Below are positions 1 to 6,284 of a stretch of DNA of 9,887 nucleotides, piece after piece. The stretch spans positions 1-9,887 of the forward strand of contig CALZHS010000029.1 in NCBI GenBank assembly GCA_945787265.1, written 5' to 3'. Position numbers and translations under genes: made by a program. The DNA comes from an uncultured Gammaproteobacteria bacterium (lineage in GTDB: Bacteria; Pseudomonadota; Gammaproteobacteria; GCA-001735895). The notes under the pieces are model-generated. The model worked only from the letters and a program-made list of their open reading frames with translations. It made no database searches and was not told where the DNA came from. Position 1 is the stretch's first letter, and the number at the start of each line of letters is the position of its first letter.

Positions 1-53
1 CTGACGCTGATATCGACGATCTCGCTGCCTATTACGCCGGCCTGGGACAGTAA
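1..53 (+). CDS. C-terminal end of a small c-type cytochrome (partial)
   Basis: The left edge cuts this gene. Reading from base 3, the last codons give DADIDDLAAYYAGLGQ followed by TAA. This pattern (acidic turn, then an amphipathic helix with LAAYYAGL) is the usual last helix of class I c-type cytochromes of the c4/c5/c553 type, which are soluble periplasmic electron carriers. No heme-binding CXXCH is visible because it lies outside the window. Its position just upstream of nirS on the same strand makes it a plausible electron donor to cytochrome cd1. However, a terminator hairpin and a separate promoter lie between the two genes, so it is probably not in the same primary transcript. The family call rests on 16 residues only. 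Confidence 0.6.
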   Translation, partial: DADIDDLAAYYAGLGQ

Positions 54-75
54 CAACCAGCGATCAACAGCTTCC

Positions 76-120
76 GTCGGGGCACTCCCGTGAGTGCCCC
101 GGCAGTGGAGTATTTTCTTT
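76..120 (+). terminator. Rho-independent-type terminator after the cytochrome c gene
   Basis: A perfect 9-bp stem, GGGGCACTC (79-87) with GAGTGCCCC (92-100), closes a 4-base loop (CCGT). Outer pairs 78/101, 77/102 (wobble) and 76/103 lengthen it. A T-rich stretch (TATTTTCTTT, 111-120) follows about 8 bases after the stem. The stem begins 22 bases after the cytochrome stop codon. The T-tract is not immediately adjacent, so termination may be imperfect. Confidence 0.7.
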
Positions 121-230
121 AATCGACAACCCGTCTTTCAGGAAATCGATTGAATCAAACCTGACGACACGGGACACGTCATTCATGCATGTCCTTCTAT
201 ATCGAAAATCCATGCACAGAAATTCGGGAT

Positions 231-273
231 TTGACAATAATCAAGGAGTGACGGAAATACGTCCAGATATACT
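231..273 (+). promoter_or_regulatory. FNR/DNR-type activator site and -10 element of the nirS promoter
   Basis: Bases 231-244 read TTGAC-AATA-ATCAA, matching the FNR/DNR/NNR consensus TTGAT-N4-ATCAA at 9 of 10 positions. A -10-like hexamer TATACT (268-273, 5 of 6 matches to TATAAT) lies downstream. The dyad centre is 237.5, so a class II promoter (site at -41.5) predicts transcription starting at about 279-280, which fits the position of the -10 hexamer. No good -35 hexamer is needed in this arrangement. Established knowledge: nirS genes are commonly activated by Crp/FNR-family regulators (DNR, NNR, FNR) under low oxygen and NO. Which family member acts here cannot be told from the site. Confidence 0.8.
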
Positions 274-295
274 GGCCTCACCTTTTAAACACCAG

Positions 296-300
296 GGTGA
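296..300 (+). promoter_or_regulatory. Shine-Dalgarno that decides the nirS start
   Basis: GGTGA (296-300, within AGGGTGA) lies 5 bases before the GTG at 306. It overlaps the other candidate start, the GTG at 297, which has no usable ribosome binding site of its own. No in-frame ATG occurs before residue 19 of the protein, inside the signal peptide. The in-frame stop at 249-251 excludes longer forms, so 306 is the better start. Confidence 0.55.
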
Positions 301-305
301 ACGCC

Positions 306-2030
306 GTGATATCGCAGTCAACAAAACAACTGAAAATATGCCTGTCCTTGCTACTGGCAATGTCGGTATTCGTGACTTCTTATGCCTTTGCAAAAGCAGA
401 GGAGGAAGCAGAAACACGATATGAAGGGGCTCCATCGGGTATCGATCCATCCTTAACCGAGGACTTGATTGACTCGGAGGGGCCGCCGATGACGGTCGAT
501 GAATTCAAGGCCGCCAAGCAAGTTTACTTCGAACGCTGCGCGGGTTGTCACGGGGTACTGCGTAAAGGCGCTACCGGAAAACCGCTGACCACCGATATTA
601 CGCGAGCCCGCGGCAGCGTTTATCTTAAAACCTTCATCACCTATGGCTCACCCGCCGGCATGCCTAACTGGGGCAGCTCGGGCGAAATGTCAGAGGCTGA
701 AGTTGACCTGATGGCGCGTTACCTGCAGCACGAGCCTCCGCAGCCGCCCGAATGGGGCATGGCGGAAATGCGCGGCAGCTGGAAACTGGTGGTTGCGCCG
801 GAAGATCGCGTCAGCAAGAAGATGAACGACTACGACATCGATAATCTGTTTTCGGTGACCCTGCGTGATTCCGGCGAGGTTGCGCTGATAGATGGCAATA
901 GCAAGAAAATTATTAATATTGTTAAGACAGGGTACGCCGTGCACATTTCGCGGATGTCGGCTTCCGGGCGCTACCTGTTCGTAGTCGGCCGAGATGCCAG
1001 GATAAACCTGATCGACATGTGGATGAAGGTGCCGGATACCGTGGCTGAAATCAAAATTGGCATGGAAGCGCGTTCGGTCGAGACCTCGAAGTACAAGGGA
1101 TATGAAGACAAGTACGCGATTGCCGGGGCTTACTGGCCACCGCAATACGTCATCATGGACGGTAACACGCTGGAACCGAAGACCATTGTCTCCACCCGTG
1201 GCATGACCACCGATACCAAGGAGTTCCATCCGGAACCCCGCGTCGCCGCGATCGTGGCATCGCATGAGCATCCAGAGTTCATCGTTAACGTCAAGGAAAC
1301 CGGCAAGATCCTGCTGGTCAACTACGAGGATATCGAGAGTCTTACCGTGACCACCATTCCTGCCGCGCGCTTCCTGCACGATGGCGGCTGGGATAGCACT
1401 CACCGCTATTTTCTTACCGCAGCGAACAAGTCCGACAAGGTAGCCGTCGTTGATTCGAAAGAGCGCAAGCTCACGGCTATGATTGACGTCGACAAGATCC
1501 CGCACCCAGGCCGGGGCGCTAACTTTGTGCATGCCAAGTACGGCCCCGTCTGGGCGACGAGCGCACTGGGTAACGACAAGATCACGCTGATCGGTACCGA
1601 CCCCGTGGGGCATCCGAAAAATGCGTGGAAGGTAGTCGAGGTGCTCAAGGGACAGGGCGGCGGATCACTGTTTATCAAGACGCATCCGAAATCCAAGCAC
1701 CTGTATGTGGATACGCCGCTCAATCCCGGTGAAAAGATCAGCCAGTCAATCGCGGTTTTCAATACTGATGACCTGGACAAGGGATTCAAGGTGTTACCAA
1801 TCGCCGAATGGGCCGACCTCGGCGAAGGACCCAAGCGCGTGGTACAGCCCGAGTACAACAAGGCCGGTGACGAGGTCTGGTTTTCGGTATGGAGTGGCAA
1901 GGAGCAGGAATCCGCGCTGGTTGTCGTGGATGATAAGTCGCTGAAGCTGAAAAAGGTGATTAAAAACGATCGCCTGATCACGCCGACAGGCAAATTCAAC
2001 GTGTACAATACGGTCAACGACATCTACTAG
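306..2030 (+). CDS. nirS: Cytochrome cd1 nitrite reductase NirS
   Basis: Periplasmic enzyme that reduces nitrite to nitric oxide, the defining step of denitrification. Numbering is from GTG 306 (574 aa); starting at GTG 297 adds three residues. Residues 1-31 form a Sec signal peptide (K8, K10, then LSLLLAMSVF, cleavage near AFAKA). The cytochrome c domain (about 60-145) has CAGCH at 78-82 and the probable axial Met at 119 in GMPNWG. The eight-bladed d1 propeller follows from about 150 to the end. It has the d1 ligand His213 in GYAVHISR, distal-pocket histidines in SHEH (319-322) and LHDGG (H358), and the typical ends HPGRGANFVH and TPTGKFNVYN. Length, block order and near-identical family motifs throughout mark a true catalytic NirS rather than NirN or NirF. 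The mRNA leader would be about 26 bases from the predicted FNR/DNR promoter. nirN follows after 60 bases. Confidence 0.97.
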   Translation: MISQSTKQLKICLSLLLAMSVFVTSYAFAKAEEEAETRYEGAPSGIDPSLTEDLIDSEGPPMTVDEFKAAKQVYFERCAGCHGVLRKGATGKPLTTDITRARGSVYLKTFITYGSPAGMPNWGSSGEMSEAEVDLMARYLQHEPPQPPEWGMAEMRGSWKLVVAPEDRVSKKMNDYDIDNLFSVTLRDSGEVALIDGNSKKIINIVKTGYAVHISRMSASGRYLFVVGRDARINLIDMWMKVPDTVAEIKIGMEARSVETSKYKGYEDKYAIAGAYWPPQYVIMDGNTLEPKTIVSTRGMTTDTKEFHPEPRVAAIVASHEHPEFIVNVKETGKILLVNYEDIESLTVTTIPAARFLHDGGWDSTHRYFLTAANKSDKVAVVDSKERKLTAMIDVDKIPHPGRGANFVHAKYGPVWATSALGNDKITLIGTDPVGHPKNAWKVVEVLKGQGGGSLFIKTHPKSKHLYVDTPLNPGEKISQSIAVFNTDDLDKGFKVLPIAEWADLGEGPKRVVQPEYNKAGDEVWFSVWSGKEQESALVVVDDKSLKLKKVIKNDRLITPTGKFNVYNTVNDIY

Positions 2031-2045
2031 ACCGGTTTCAAGGTG

Positions 2046-2069
2046 GGTGGGCAACAGGACGTGCCCGCC
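2046..2069 (+). other. Intercistronic hairpin between nirS and nirN
   Basis: GGTGGGCA (2046-2053) pairs with TGCCCGCC (2062-2069) through 8 bp, one a G-T wobble, around the loop ACAGGACG. It begins 16 bases after the nirS stop and is followed only by CGCTTTACC, too short a T-run for strong termination. It could protect the 3' end of the nirS message or reduce read-through, so that the structural enzyme is made in excess over NirN. That role is inferred. Confidence 0.45.
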
Positions 2070-2090
2070 TCGCTTTACCGCCCCCATAAA

Positions 2091-3656
2091 ATGAAAGGAA
2101 CCTGTTACGGGTTGCTGTTATTGGTCATCGCAACCGCGTGGTCCAGTACCAACGCCCAGACCGCCGCAAACTTGTTTCAACAGCATTGTGCCGCATGCCA
2201 TGGCGCTGAACGTCTTGGCTTAAGCGGCCCGGCGCTGTTACCCGGTAATCTCAAGCGACTCAAGCAACCACAGGCCAGGGTGGCGATTACCGAAGGGCTT
2301 CCCGCAACACAAATGCCGGCTTTCGGCCAGCAGTTGAGTGCAACCGATATTGACGCACTGGTAGCCTACATTTATACGCCACCCGCTCAGACTCCGACCT
2401 GGGATACTGCAGCAATTCGCGCGAGTCACCGGGTTCTGAATCCCGACCTGCTGAAACCCGAAGCCGTTGGGCTGGCACCGGTCTACCAGGCTGATCGGCT
2501 TAACCTGTTCCTCGTAGTAGAAGCCGGCGATCACCACGTATCGGTTCTGGATGGCGATACCTTCGAGCGCTTGCATCGTTTCAAATCACGACATGCATTG
2601 CACGGTGGCCCCAAGTACTCGTCCGATGGTCGCTATGTTTATTTCGCCTCGCGCGATGGCTGGATAACCAAGTTCGATATGTACCGCCTGCAAAAAGTCG
2701 CGGAGGTGCGGGCCGGCATCAATACGCGTAACGCTGCAGTATCCGCGGATGATCGTTACGTGCTAGTCGGTAATTACCTGCCTCACACGCTGGTCGTACT
2801 CGATGCGCATGATTTGAGCCTGGTCAAGATTATTGCGGTGACCGATCGTAACCAGGAAATGACATCACGTGTCAGTGCGGTCTATACCGCCGCACCGCGC
2901 AACAGTTTTATCGTCGCGCTCAAAGACCTTACTGAAGTCTGGGAGATCAGCTACCTCGATGATCCACCGACGGTATATAACGGCTACGTGCACGATTACC
3001 GCAGCGGAGAAGGAGTTGCCGAGCAGGGACGATTTCCGGTGCGGCGTATCGTGCTCGATGATTACCTCGACGATTTCTTTTTCGACCAGAGTTATCAGCA
3101 CCTGATCGGCGCGTCGCGCAGCGATCGCAAGGGCCAGGTAGTCAACCTGCTGGTAGGCCGCAAGATTGCCAGCATAGAGTTGGCCGGGATGCCGCACCTG
3201 GGATCGGGAATCAGCTGGCAGTACCAGGGCCGGCAAGTCATGGCCTCACCCAATTTACGTACCGGCACAGTAAGTATCATCGACATGAATAATTGGCAGA
3301 TTATCAAGCAGATAGATACGCTCGGGCCGGGTTTTTTCATGCGCAGCCACGAAGCTTCGCGCTACGCCTGGGTCGATGTATTCTTCGGCCCCGACAAGGA
3401 TGCAGTGCACGTTATCGACAAGCAAAGCCTGGAAATCGTCAAGACCCTGCGCCCGGTGCCGGGCAAAACCTCGGCCCACGTGGAGTTCACCCGCGATGGC
3501 AAATTCGCACTGTTAAGCATCTGGGACCGGGATGGCGCCGTGATCGTCTACGATGGCGAGACCCTCGAAGAGGTCAGGCGTATTCCCATGAACAAGCCGG
3601 TTGGCAAGTACAACGTATACAATAAGATCACTCGTTCAGAAGGGACCAGCCACTAA
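2091..3656 (+). CDS. nirN: NirN, heme c and heme d1 protein of d1 maturation
   Basis: NirN is a periplasmic paralogue of NirS. In Pseudomonas it binds dihydro-heme d1, carries out the final oxidation that creates the acrylate double bond, and passes d1 to NirS. From ATG 2091 (521 aa): a signal peptide at about 1-23 (MKGTCYG, LLLLVIATAW, SSTNAQ), a cytochrome c domain with CAACH at 33-37 and a likely axial Met75 in TQMPAF, then a d1-type propeller ending in VGKYNVYNKI, the family end shared with NirS. Candidate d1-pocket histidines are in RHALHGG (168, 171), GMPHLGSG (369) and RSHEASR (420). The N-terminal heme c domain separates it from NirF, and the lack of the NirS HPGRGANFVH and SHEH blocks separates it from NirS. 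The frame is open upstream to a GTG at 2043, but that adds a non-signal sequence and has no ribosome site. The ATG also has a weak Shine-Dalgarno, suggesting low expression or coupling to nirS. Confidence 0.88.
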   Translation: MKGTCYGLLLLVIATAWSSTNAQTAANLFQQHCAACHGAERLGLSGPALLPGNLKRLKQPQARVAITEGLPATQMPAFGQQLSATDIDALVAYIYTPPAQTPTWDTAAIRASHRVLNPDLLKPEAVGLAPVYQADRLNLFLVVEAGDHHVSVLDGDTFERLHRFKSRHALHGGPKYSSDGRYVYFASRDGWITKFDMYRLQKVAEVRAGINTRNAAVSADDRYVLVGNYLPHTLVVLDAHDLSLVKIIAVTDRNQEMTSRVSAVYTAAPRNSFIVALKDLTEVWEISYLDDPPTVYNGYVHDYRSGEGVAEQGRFPVRRIVLDDYLDDFFFDQSYQHLIGASRSDRKGQVVNLLVGRKIASIELAGMPHLGSGISWQYQGRQVMASPNLRTGTVSIIDMNNWQIIKQIDTLGPGFFMRSHEASRYAWVDVFFGPDKDAVHVIDKQSLEIVKTLRPVPGKTSAHVEFTRDGKFALLSIWDRDGAVIVYDGETLEEVRRIPMNKPVGKYNVYNKITRSEGTSH

Positions 3657-3660
3657 TCCC

Positions 3661-3699
3661 ATGCAATCGTCCATCATTAATCGCCAGCGCGTGGCATGA
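3661..3699 (+). CDS. Possible 12-codon leader peptide overlapping the DUF420 start
   Basis: ATG at 3661, four bases after the nirN stop, opens a frame reading MQSSIINRQRVA. Its TGA (3697-3699) overlaps the ATG of the next gene (3696-3698) in an ATGA. The DUF420 gene has no clear Shine-Dalgarno of its own, so ribosomes ending on this mini-frame could re-initiate there. The mini-frame also lacks a well-placed ribosome site (AGAAGGGA lies about 15 bases upstream of its ATG), so it may be chance. Confidence 0.2.
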   Translation: MQSSIINRQRVA

Positions 3700-4136
3700 C
3701 CCTCGACGAAATCATCCCCTACCTGCCGCATTTCCAGGCGCTGCTTAATGCCACGGCTACAGTGTTGCTGATATTCGGTTATTACTTTATCCGTAGCGCC
3801 AGGCGTGACATGCATCGCAACTGCATGGCAACTGCGCTGGTGGTCTCGAGCGTGTTCATGATTTCCTACCTGACCTATCATGCCCATGTCGGGTACATGC
3901 CATTCGCCGGGCTGGGGATCATACGTCCGTTTTATTTCACCCTGCTGGCATCGCACGTGATTCTTGCCGCGGTTATAGTGCCGCTGGTGTTAACCACGGT
4001 TCTGTTTGCGATTAAAGGAGACTTCAACAGGCATCCACGTTTCGCGCGCTGGACCCTGCCATTGTGGCTTTACGTATCGGTTTCCGGGGTCGTGATTTAC
4101 CTCCTCGGATTCCACGTTTACCCCCCCGAAATGTAA
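3696..4136 (+). CDS. DUF420 family four-helix membrane protein (oxidase-assembly type)
   Basis: A 146-residue inner-membrane protein matching DUF420 along its whole length: PHFQALLNATATVLL near the start, IRSARRDMHRNCM (32-44), SYLTYHAHVG (58-67), GIIRPFYFTLLASH (74-87), the HPRFARWTLPLWLYVSVSGV block (113-132), and YLLGFHVYP at the end. Four transmembrane segments are visible (about 15-33, 46-62, 80-105, 122-140). Conserved histidines are H12, H40, H62, H64, H87, H113 and H140, several of them near membrane faces, as expected for a heme or metal binder. Established knowledge as I recall it: the Gram-positive member CtaM/YozB is needed for aa3 oxidase maturation. Here the gene sits inside the nir operon, 39 bases after nirN and 13 bases before the next gene. 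A role in heme or copper handling for a nearby heme-copper enzyme is inferred. Confidence 0.85.
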   Translation: MTLDEIIPYLPHFQALLNATATVLLIFGYYFIRSARRDMHRNCMATALVVSSVFMISYLTYHAHVGYMPFAGLGIIRPFYFTLLASHVILAAVIVPLVLTTVLFAIKGDFNRHPRFARWTLPLWLYVSVSGVVIYLLGFHVYPPEM

Positions 4137-4149
4137 TCCTGGAATAAAG

Positions 4150-4335
4150 ATGCAGTACGTTTATTACACCGTTGCGGCAATAGTTCTTTACTTCTTATCT
4201 GACTGGATACTGGTCATGATCGAGCAGAAACGCGGCAAACAGTTTGAACAACAGCGCTCGCTCGTGTTCCTGATCATTATCCTGGTTCTGGCGGTGGGTT
4301 CGTTTAAAGCGATCGAGCTGCTGGTAAATCCCTAG
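4150..4335 (+). CDS. Small two-helix membrane protein, unknown function
   Basis: A 61-residue protein starting at ATG 4150, 13 bases after the DUF420 gene. GGA at 4141-4143 is a weak ribosome site 6 bases before the ATG. Two hydrophobic stretches are visible, about 5-24 (VYYTVAAIVLYFLSDWILVM) and 38-58 (VFLIIILVLAVGSFKAIELL). They are separated by a polar, basic linker EQKRGKQFEQQRS that should be cytoplasmic under the positive-inside rule. No cysteine or histidine is present, so it is not itself a metal or heme site. I do not recognise the family. Tight spacing in the nir operon suggests a small partner of the DUF420 protein, much like small accessory subunits of terminal oxidases. That role is inferred. 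Confidence 0.7.
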   Translation: MQYVYYTVAAIVLYFLSDWILVMIEQKRGKQFEQQRSLVFLIIILVLAVGSFKAIELLVNP

Positions 4336-4352
4336 CTGCTTGAAGGTGGCAG

Positions 4353-4388
4353 GTTTCAAGATTCCCGCTTGCGCGGGGATCTTGAAAC
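4353..4388. repeat. Near-perfect 16-bp dyad, repeat-like element and probable terminator of the nir operon
   Basis: GTTTCAAGATTCCCGC (4353-4368) and GCGGGGATCTTGAAAC (4373-4388) pair over 16 bp with a single T-G wobble around the loop TTGC. The element begins 18 bases after the stop codon of the small membrane protein. Its core ATTCCCGC...GCGGGGAT resembles intergenic dyads scattered through many proteobacterial genomes. No T-tract follows on the plus strand, so it is not a textbook terminator, but a stem this stable could block read-through or protect the 3' end. Confidence 0.7.
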
Positions 4389-4464
4389 GCTGGTAAGAAT
4401 GATTGCTTGGCTTTGTCCTGGAACCTGTTAATTTAGCAACCTGCACGACAATCAAAGCCCTGTA

Positions 4465-5727
4465 ATGCCCAAACCACAAGTTGCAACCGTAAGTCGCCGC
4501 CAGGCGATCGCCGCCTTTTCCCTGGGTACCATTTTCTTTGGCTACGCCTTTGTCCAGCGCGTATCGCCCAGCGTTATGACCAGCGAGTTAATGAGTGACT
4601 TTGCGGTGGGTGGTGCGGCGCTGGGCTCGCTGTCAGCGTTTTATTTTTATGCCTATGCATCGATTCAGCTCCCGGTAGGCATGCTTACCGATCATTTCGG
4701 ACCGCGCAAACTGATGAGTTTCGCGGCAGCATTATGTGCCCTCGCCTCGATCGGATTTGCGTTCAGTGATTCGGTGCTCACCGCTTCGCTGGGCCGCGCC
4801 CTGATCGGTGGCACCGTCGCGTTTGGCTTTGTCGGCACGCTAGCTATCGCAGGATACTGGTTCAAACCTGCGCAATATGCGCTGCTAGCTGGACTGTTGC
4901 AGACGGTGGGTATGAGCGGCGCCATTTTCGGGCAGGCGCCGTTACGCCAGATGGTCGAATCCCTGGGTTGGCGTGGCACAATCCTGGTGCTGGCAGTGGT
5001 AGCGCTGGTAATCGCGGTATTGTTGTTCTGGCTGGTTCCGATGCGCTCAAGCGAACAAAAGCAACACCGCACTCAGCATGGAATTTTAAAAGGGTTGAGG
5101 GCAGTGACCATAAATCCGCAAACCTGGATATGTTCGATAATCGGGTTTGGTATGGCCTCGACCATGCTCGCTTTCGGCGGCCTGTGGGGCGTACCCTGGT
5201 TGAACAATGTACACGGTTATACGACCACCGAAGCAGCTGCCGTAACCTCAATGCTGTTTGTCGGCTGGGCCATATTTTCACCCCTGTGTGGCTGGGCCTC
5301 GGACCGGATGGGGCGCCGCAATATCATATTACTGGCAGGTTCGATAACCGCCCTTGCTGCACTGACCATCCTGATTTTCTCTACCCCCGTTAACACGCCG
5401 TTACTGATGCTGCTGATCTTTGTCATGGGTGCGGGTGGCAGCGCGATGACCGTATGTTTCGGCTCGGTCAAGGAGTTGAATGACGCCAACTACAGCAGTA
5501 CCTCGCTGGGCCTGATGAATATGTGTATTGTCGGCTCCGGCGCCGTAATGCAGCCACTTATCGGCTGGCTGCTCGATCTAAACTGGAATGGTGAAATGCT
5601 GGAGGGCGCTCGCGTTTACTCGGCCAGCAACTACACGGTGGCGCTTGGCAGTTTAGTGGTGACGAACCTGACCGCTTTTTTCGCCGCATTGTTTCTGCGT
5701 GAGACGCATTGCCGTCAGCTTGCCTAG
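4465..5727 (+). CDS. Major facilitator superfamily transporter, unknown substrate
   Basis: A 420-residue inner-membrane permease with the usual twelve-helix arrangement, two six-helix halves joined by a basic loop (about 192-212, RSSEQKQHRTQHGILKG). The first half has the motif A loop GMLTDHFGPRK (72-82) between helices 2 and 3, and the second has its counterpart GWASDRMGRR (276-285). The N-terminal phrase RVSPSVMTSELM (32-43) is common in a broad group of organic-solute permeases, but it does not fix a substrate. NarK-type nitrate/nitrite signature loops are not seen. The gene lies between the nir operon and the opposing oxidase-type operon. The dyad at 4353-4388 separates it from the nir genes, so co-regulation is not assured. 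The Shine-Dalgarno before ATG 4465 is weak. No strong promoter stands out in 4389-4464; TTGCTT (4403-4408) with TGTTAA (4426-4431) is only a poor candidate. Confidence 0.85.
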   Translation: MPKPQVATVSRRQAIAAFSLGTIFFGYAFVQRVSPSVMTSELMSDFAVGGAALGSLSAFYFYAYASIQLPVGMLTDHFGPRKLMSFAAALCALASIGFAFSDSVLTASLGRALIGGTVAFGFVGTLAIAGYWFKPAQYALLAGLLQTVGMSGAIFGQAPLRQMVESLGWRGTILVLAVVALVIAVLLFWLVPMRSSEQKQHRTQHGILKGLRAVTINPQTWICSIIGFGMASTMLAFGGLWGVPWLNNVHGYTTTEAAAVTSMLFVGWAIFSPLCGWASDRMGRRNIILLAGSITALAALTILIFSTPVNTPLLMLLIFVMGAGGSAMTVCFGSVKELNDANYSSTSLGLMNMCIVGSGAVMQPLIGWLLDLNWNGEMLEGARVYSASNYTVALGSLVVTNLTAFFAALFLRETHCRQLA

Positions 5728-5757
5728 CGTCGCTCGGTCCCGACAGCGCTAGTTATT
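5725..5757. terminator. Possible terminator in the convergent gap
   Basis: The two convergent genes are 21 bases apart. TAGC (5725-5728) with GCTA (5748-5751) and GTCG (5729-5732) with CGAC (5741-5744) can form a stem with a three-base bulge and an 8-base loop, followed on the plus strand by GTTATTTT. It shares bases with both stop codons. The bulge and short helices make it a weak call. Confidence 0.3.
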
Positions 5758-6273
5758 TTCACCCCTGATCACAAAGCCCTGCCTGGCGTCAAAACTCACC
5801 AGCAGGATCTGTGCCGGATCGATTCTAACCTGTCGTTCAAAGCTGTGATTGAAACCCTCGACGCGTACGCTATCGTTCATCCGCAAGCTTAAGCGGTGCG
5901 TTCCGGCGGGAATTTTAACGCTGTAAAACACATCGACCCCGCCATCCTCGTAGAGGCCCGGGGGTTTCAGCGACGCACTATAGAACGGCTCACCGTCGAG
6001 CATGGCTTCGATGGTGACCGGGGAACGTTCGCGCTGACAGTCGTCAATTTTGCGCATGTTGGGCGCGAGCTGGTTCAATTCCTCCTGGCTCAGCATACGA
6101 CAGGGTTCGCGTAACTCGCCGGCATGGGCAAACGCGATCGTAATCATGGCTTCATCATCTGCGATGATGCGTACCGATGGCGCGCTCGCAAAATACCAGA
6201 TCAACGCCATGAACACGCTGTAATTAATCGCCTGCAGCAAGAATCGCAGTGGTTTGTTTTTAATATCAGCCAT
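5749..6273 (-). CDS. Membrane-anchored periplasmic protein, unknown function
   Basis: A 174-residue protein I do not recognise. A basic N-terminus (KNKPLR) leads into one hydrophobic segment (about 12-30), followed by a soluble domain, predicted periplasmic. The domain is rich in alternating hydrophobic residues and has phrases such as IPAGTHRLSLRM (121-132) and RQVRIDPAQILLVSF (147-161), typical of a beta-sandwich. Two cysteines (C58 and C79) flank an acidic helical stretch and could form a disulfide. No heme or iron-sulfur motif is present. The start at 6273 is supported by GAGG about 9 bases upstream on the minus strand. It follows the cytochrome b fusion gene after only 11 bases, so the two are almost certainly co-transcribed and possibly co-translated. 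A periplasmic accessory subunit of that membrane complex is the simplest inference. Confidence 0.75.
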   Translation of the reverse strand: MADIKNKPLRFLLQAINYSVFMALIWYFASAPSVRIIADDEAMITIAFAHAGELREPCRMLSQEELNQLAPNMRKIDDCQRERSPVTIEAMLDGEPFYSASLKPPGLYEDGGVDVFYSVKIPAGTHRLSLRMNDSVRVEGFNHSFERQVRIDPAQILLVSFDARQGFVIRGENN

Positions 6274-6284
6274 GAAGCATGGCC

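Noticed and set aside
185..424. 79-codon frame spanning the nirS promoter and start
   Set aside because: It overlaps the FNR/DNR site, the -10 element and the nirS signal peptide in another frame, and has no domain or ribosome site.
690..1613. Open frame of 307 codons on the minus strand inside nirS
   Set aside because: It lies antisense to a gene whose every block matches NirS. The translation has no domain or signal and is Arg/His/Val-rich, as expected for a shadow frame of codon-biased DNA.
2091..3656. Second gene considered as NirF or a second NirS
   Set aside because: NirF lacks the N-terminal heme c domain seen here (CAACH, axial Met). The catalytic NirS blocks HPGRGANFVH and SHEH are absent, so NirN fits best.
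4465..5727. MFS gene considered as a NarK-type nitrate/nitrite transporter because of its location
   Set aside because: The NarK nitrate-signature glycine-rich stretches and paired substrate arginines are not apparent. Only general MFS motifs can be supported.
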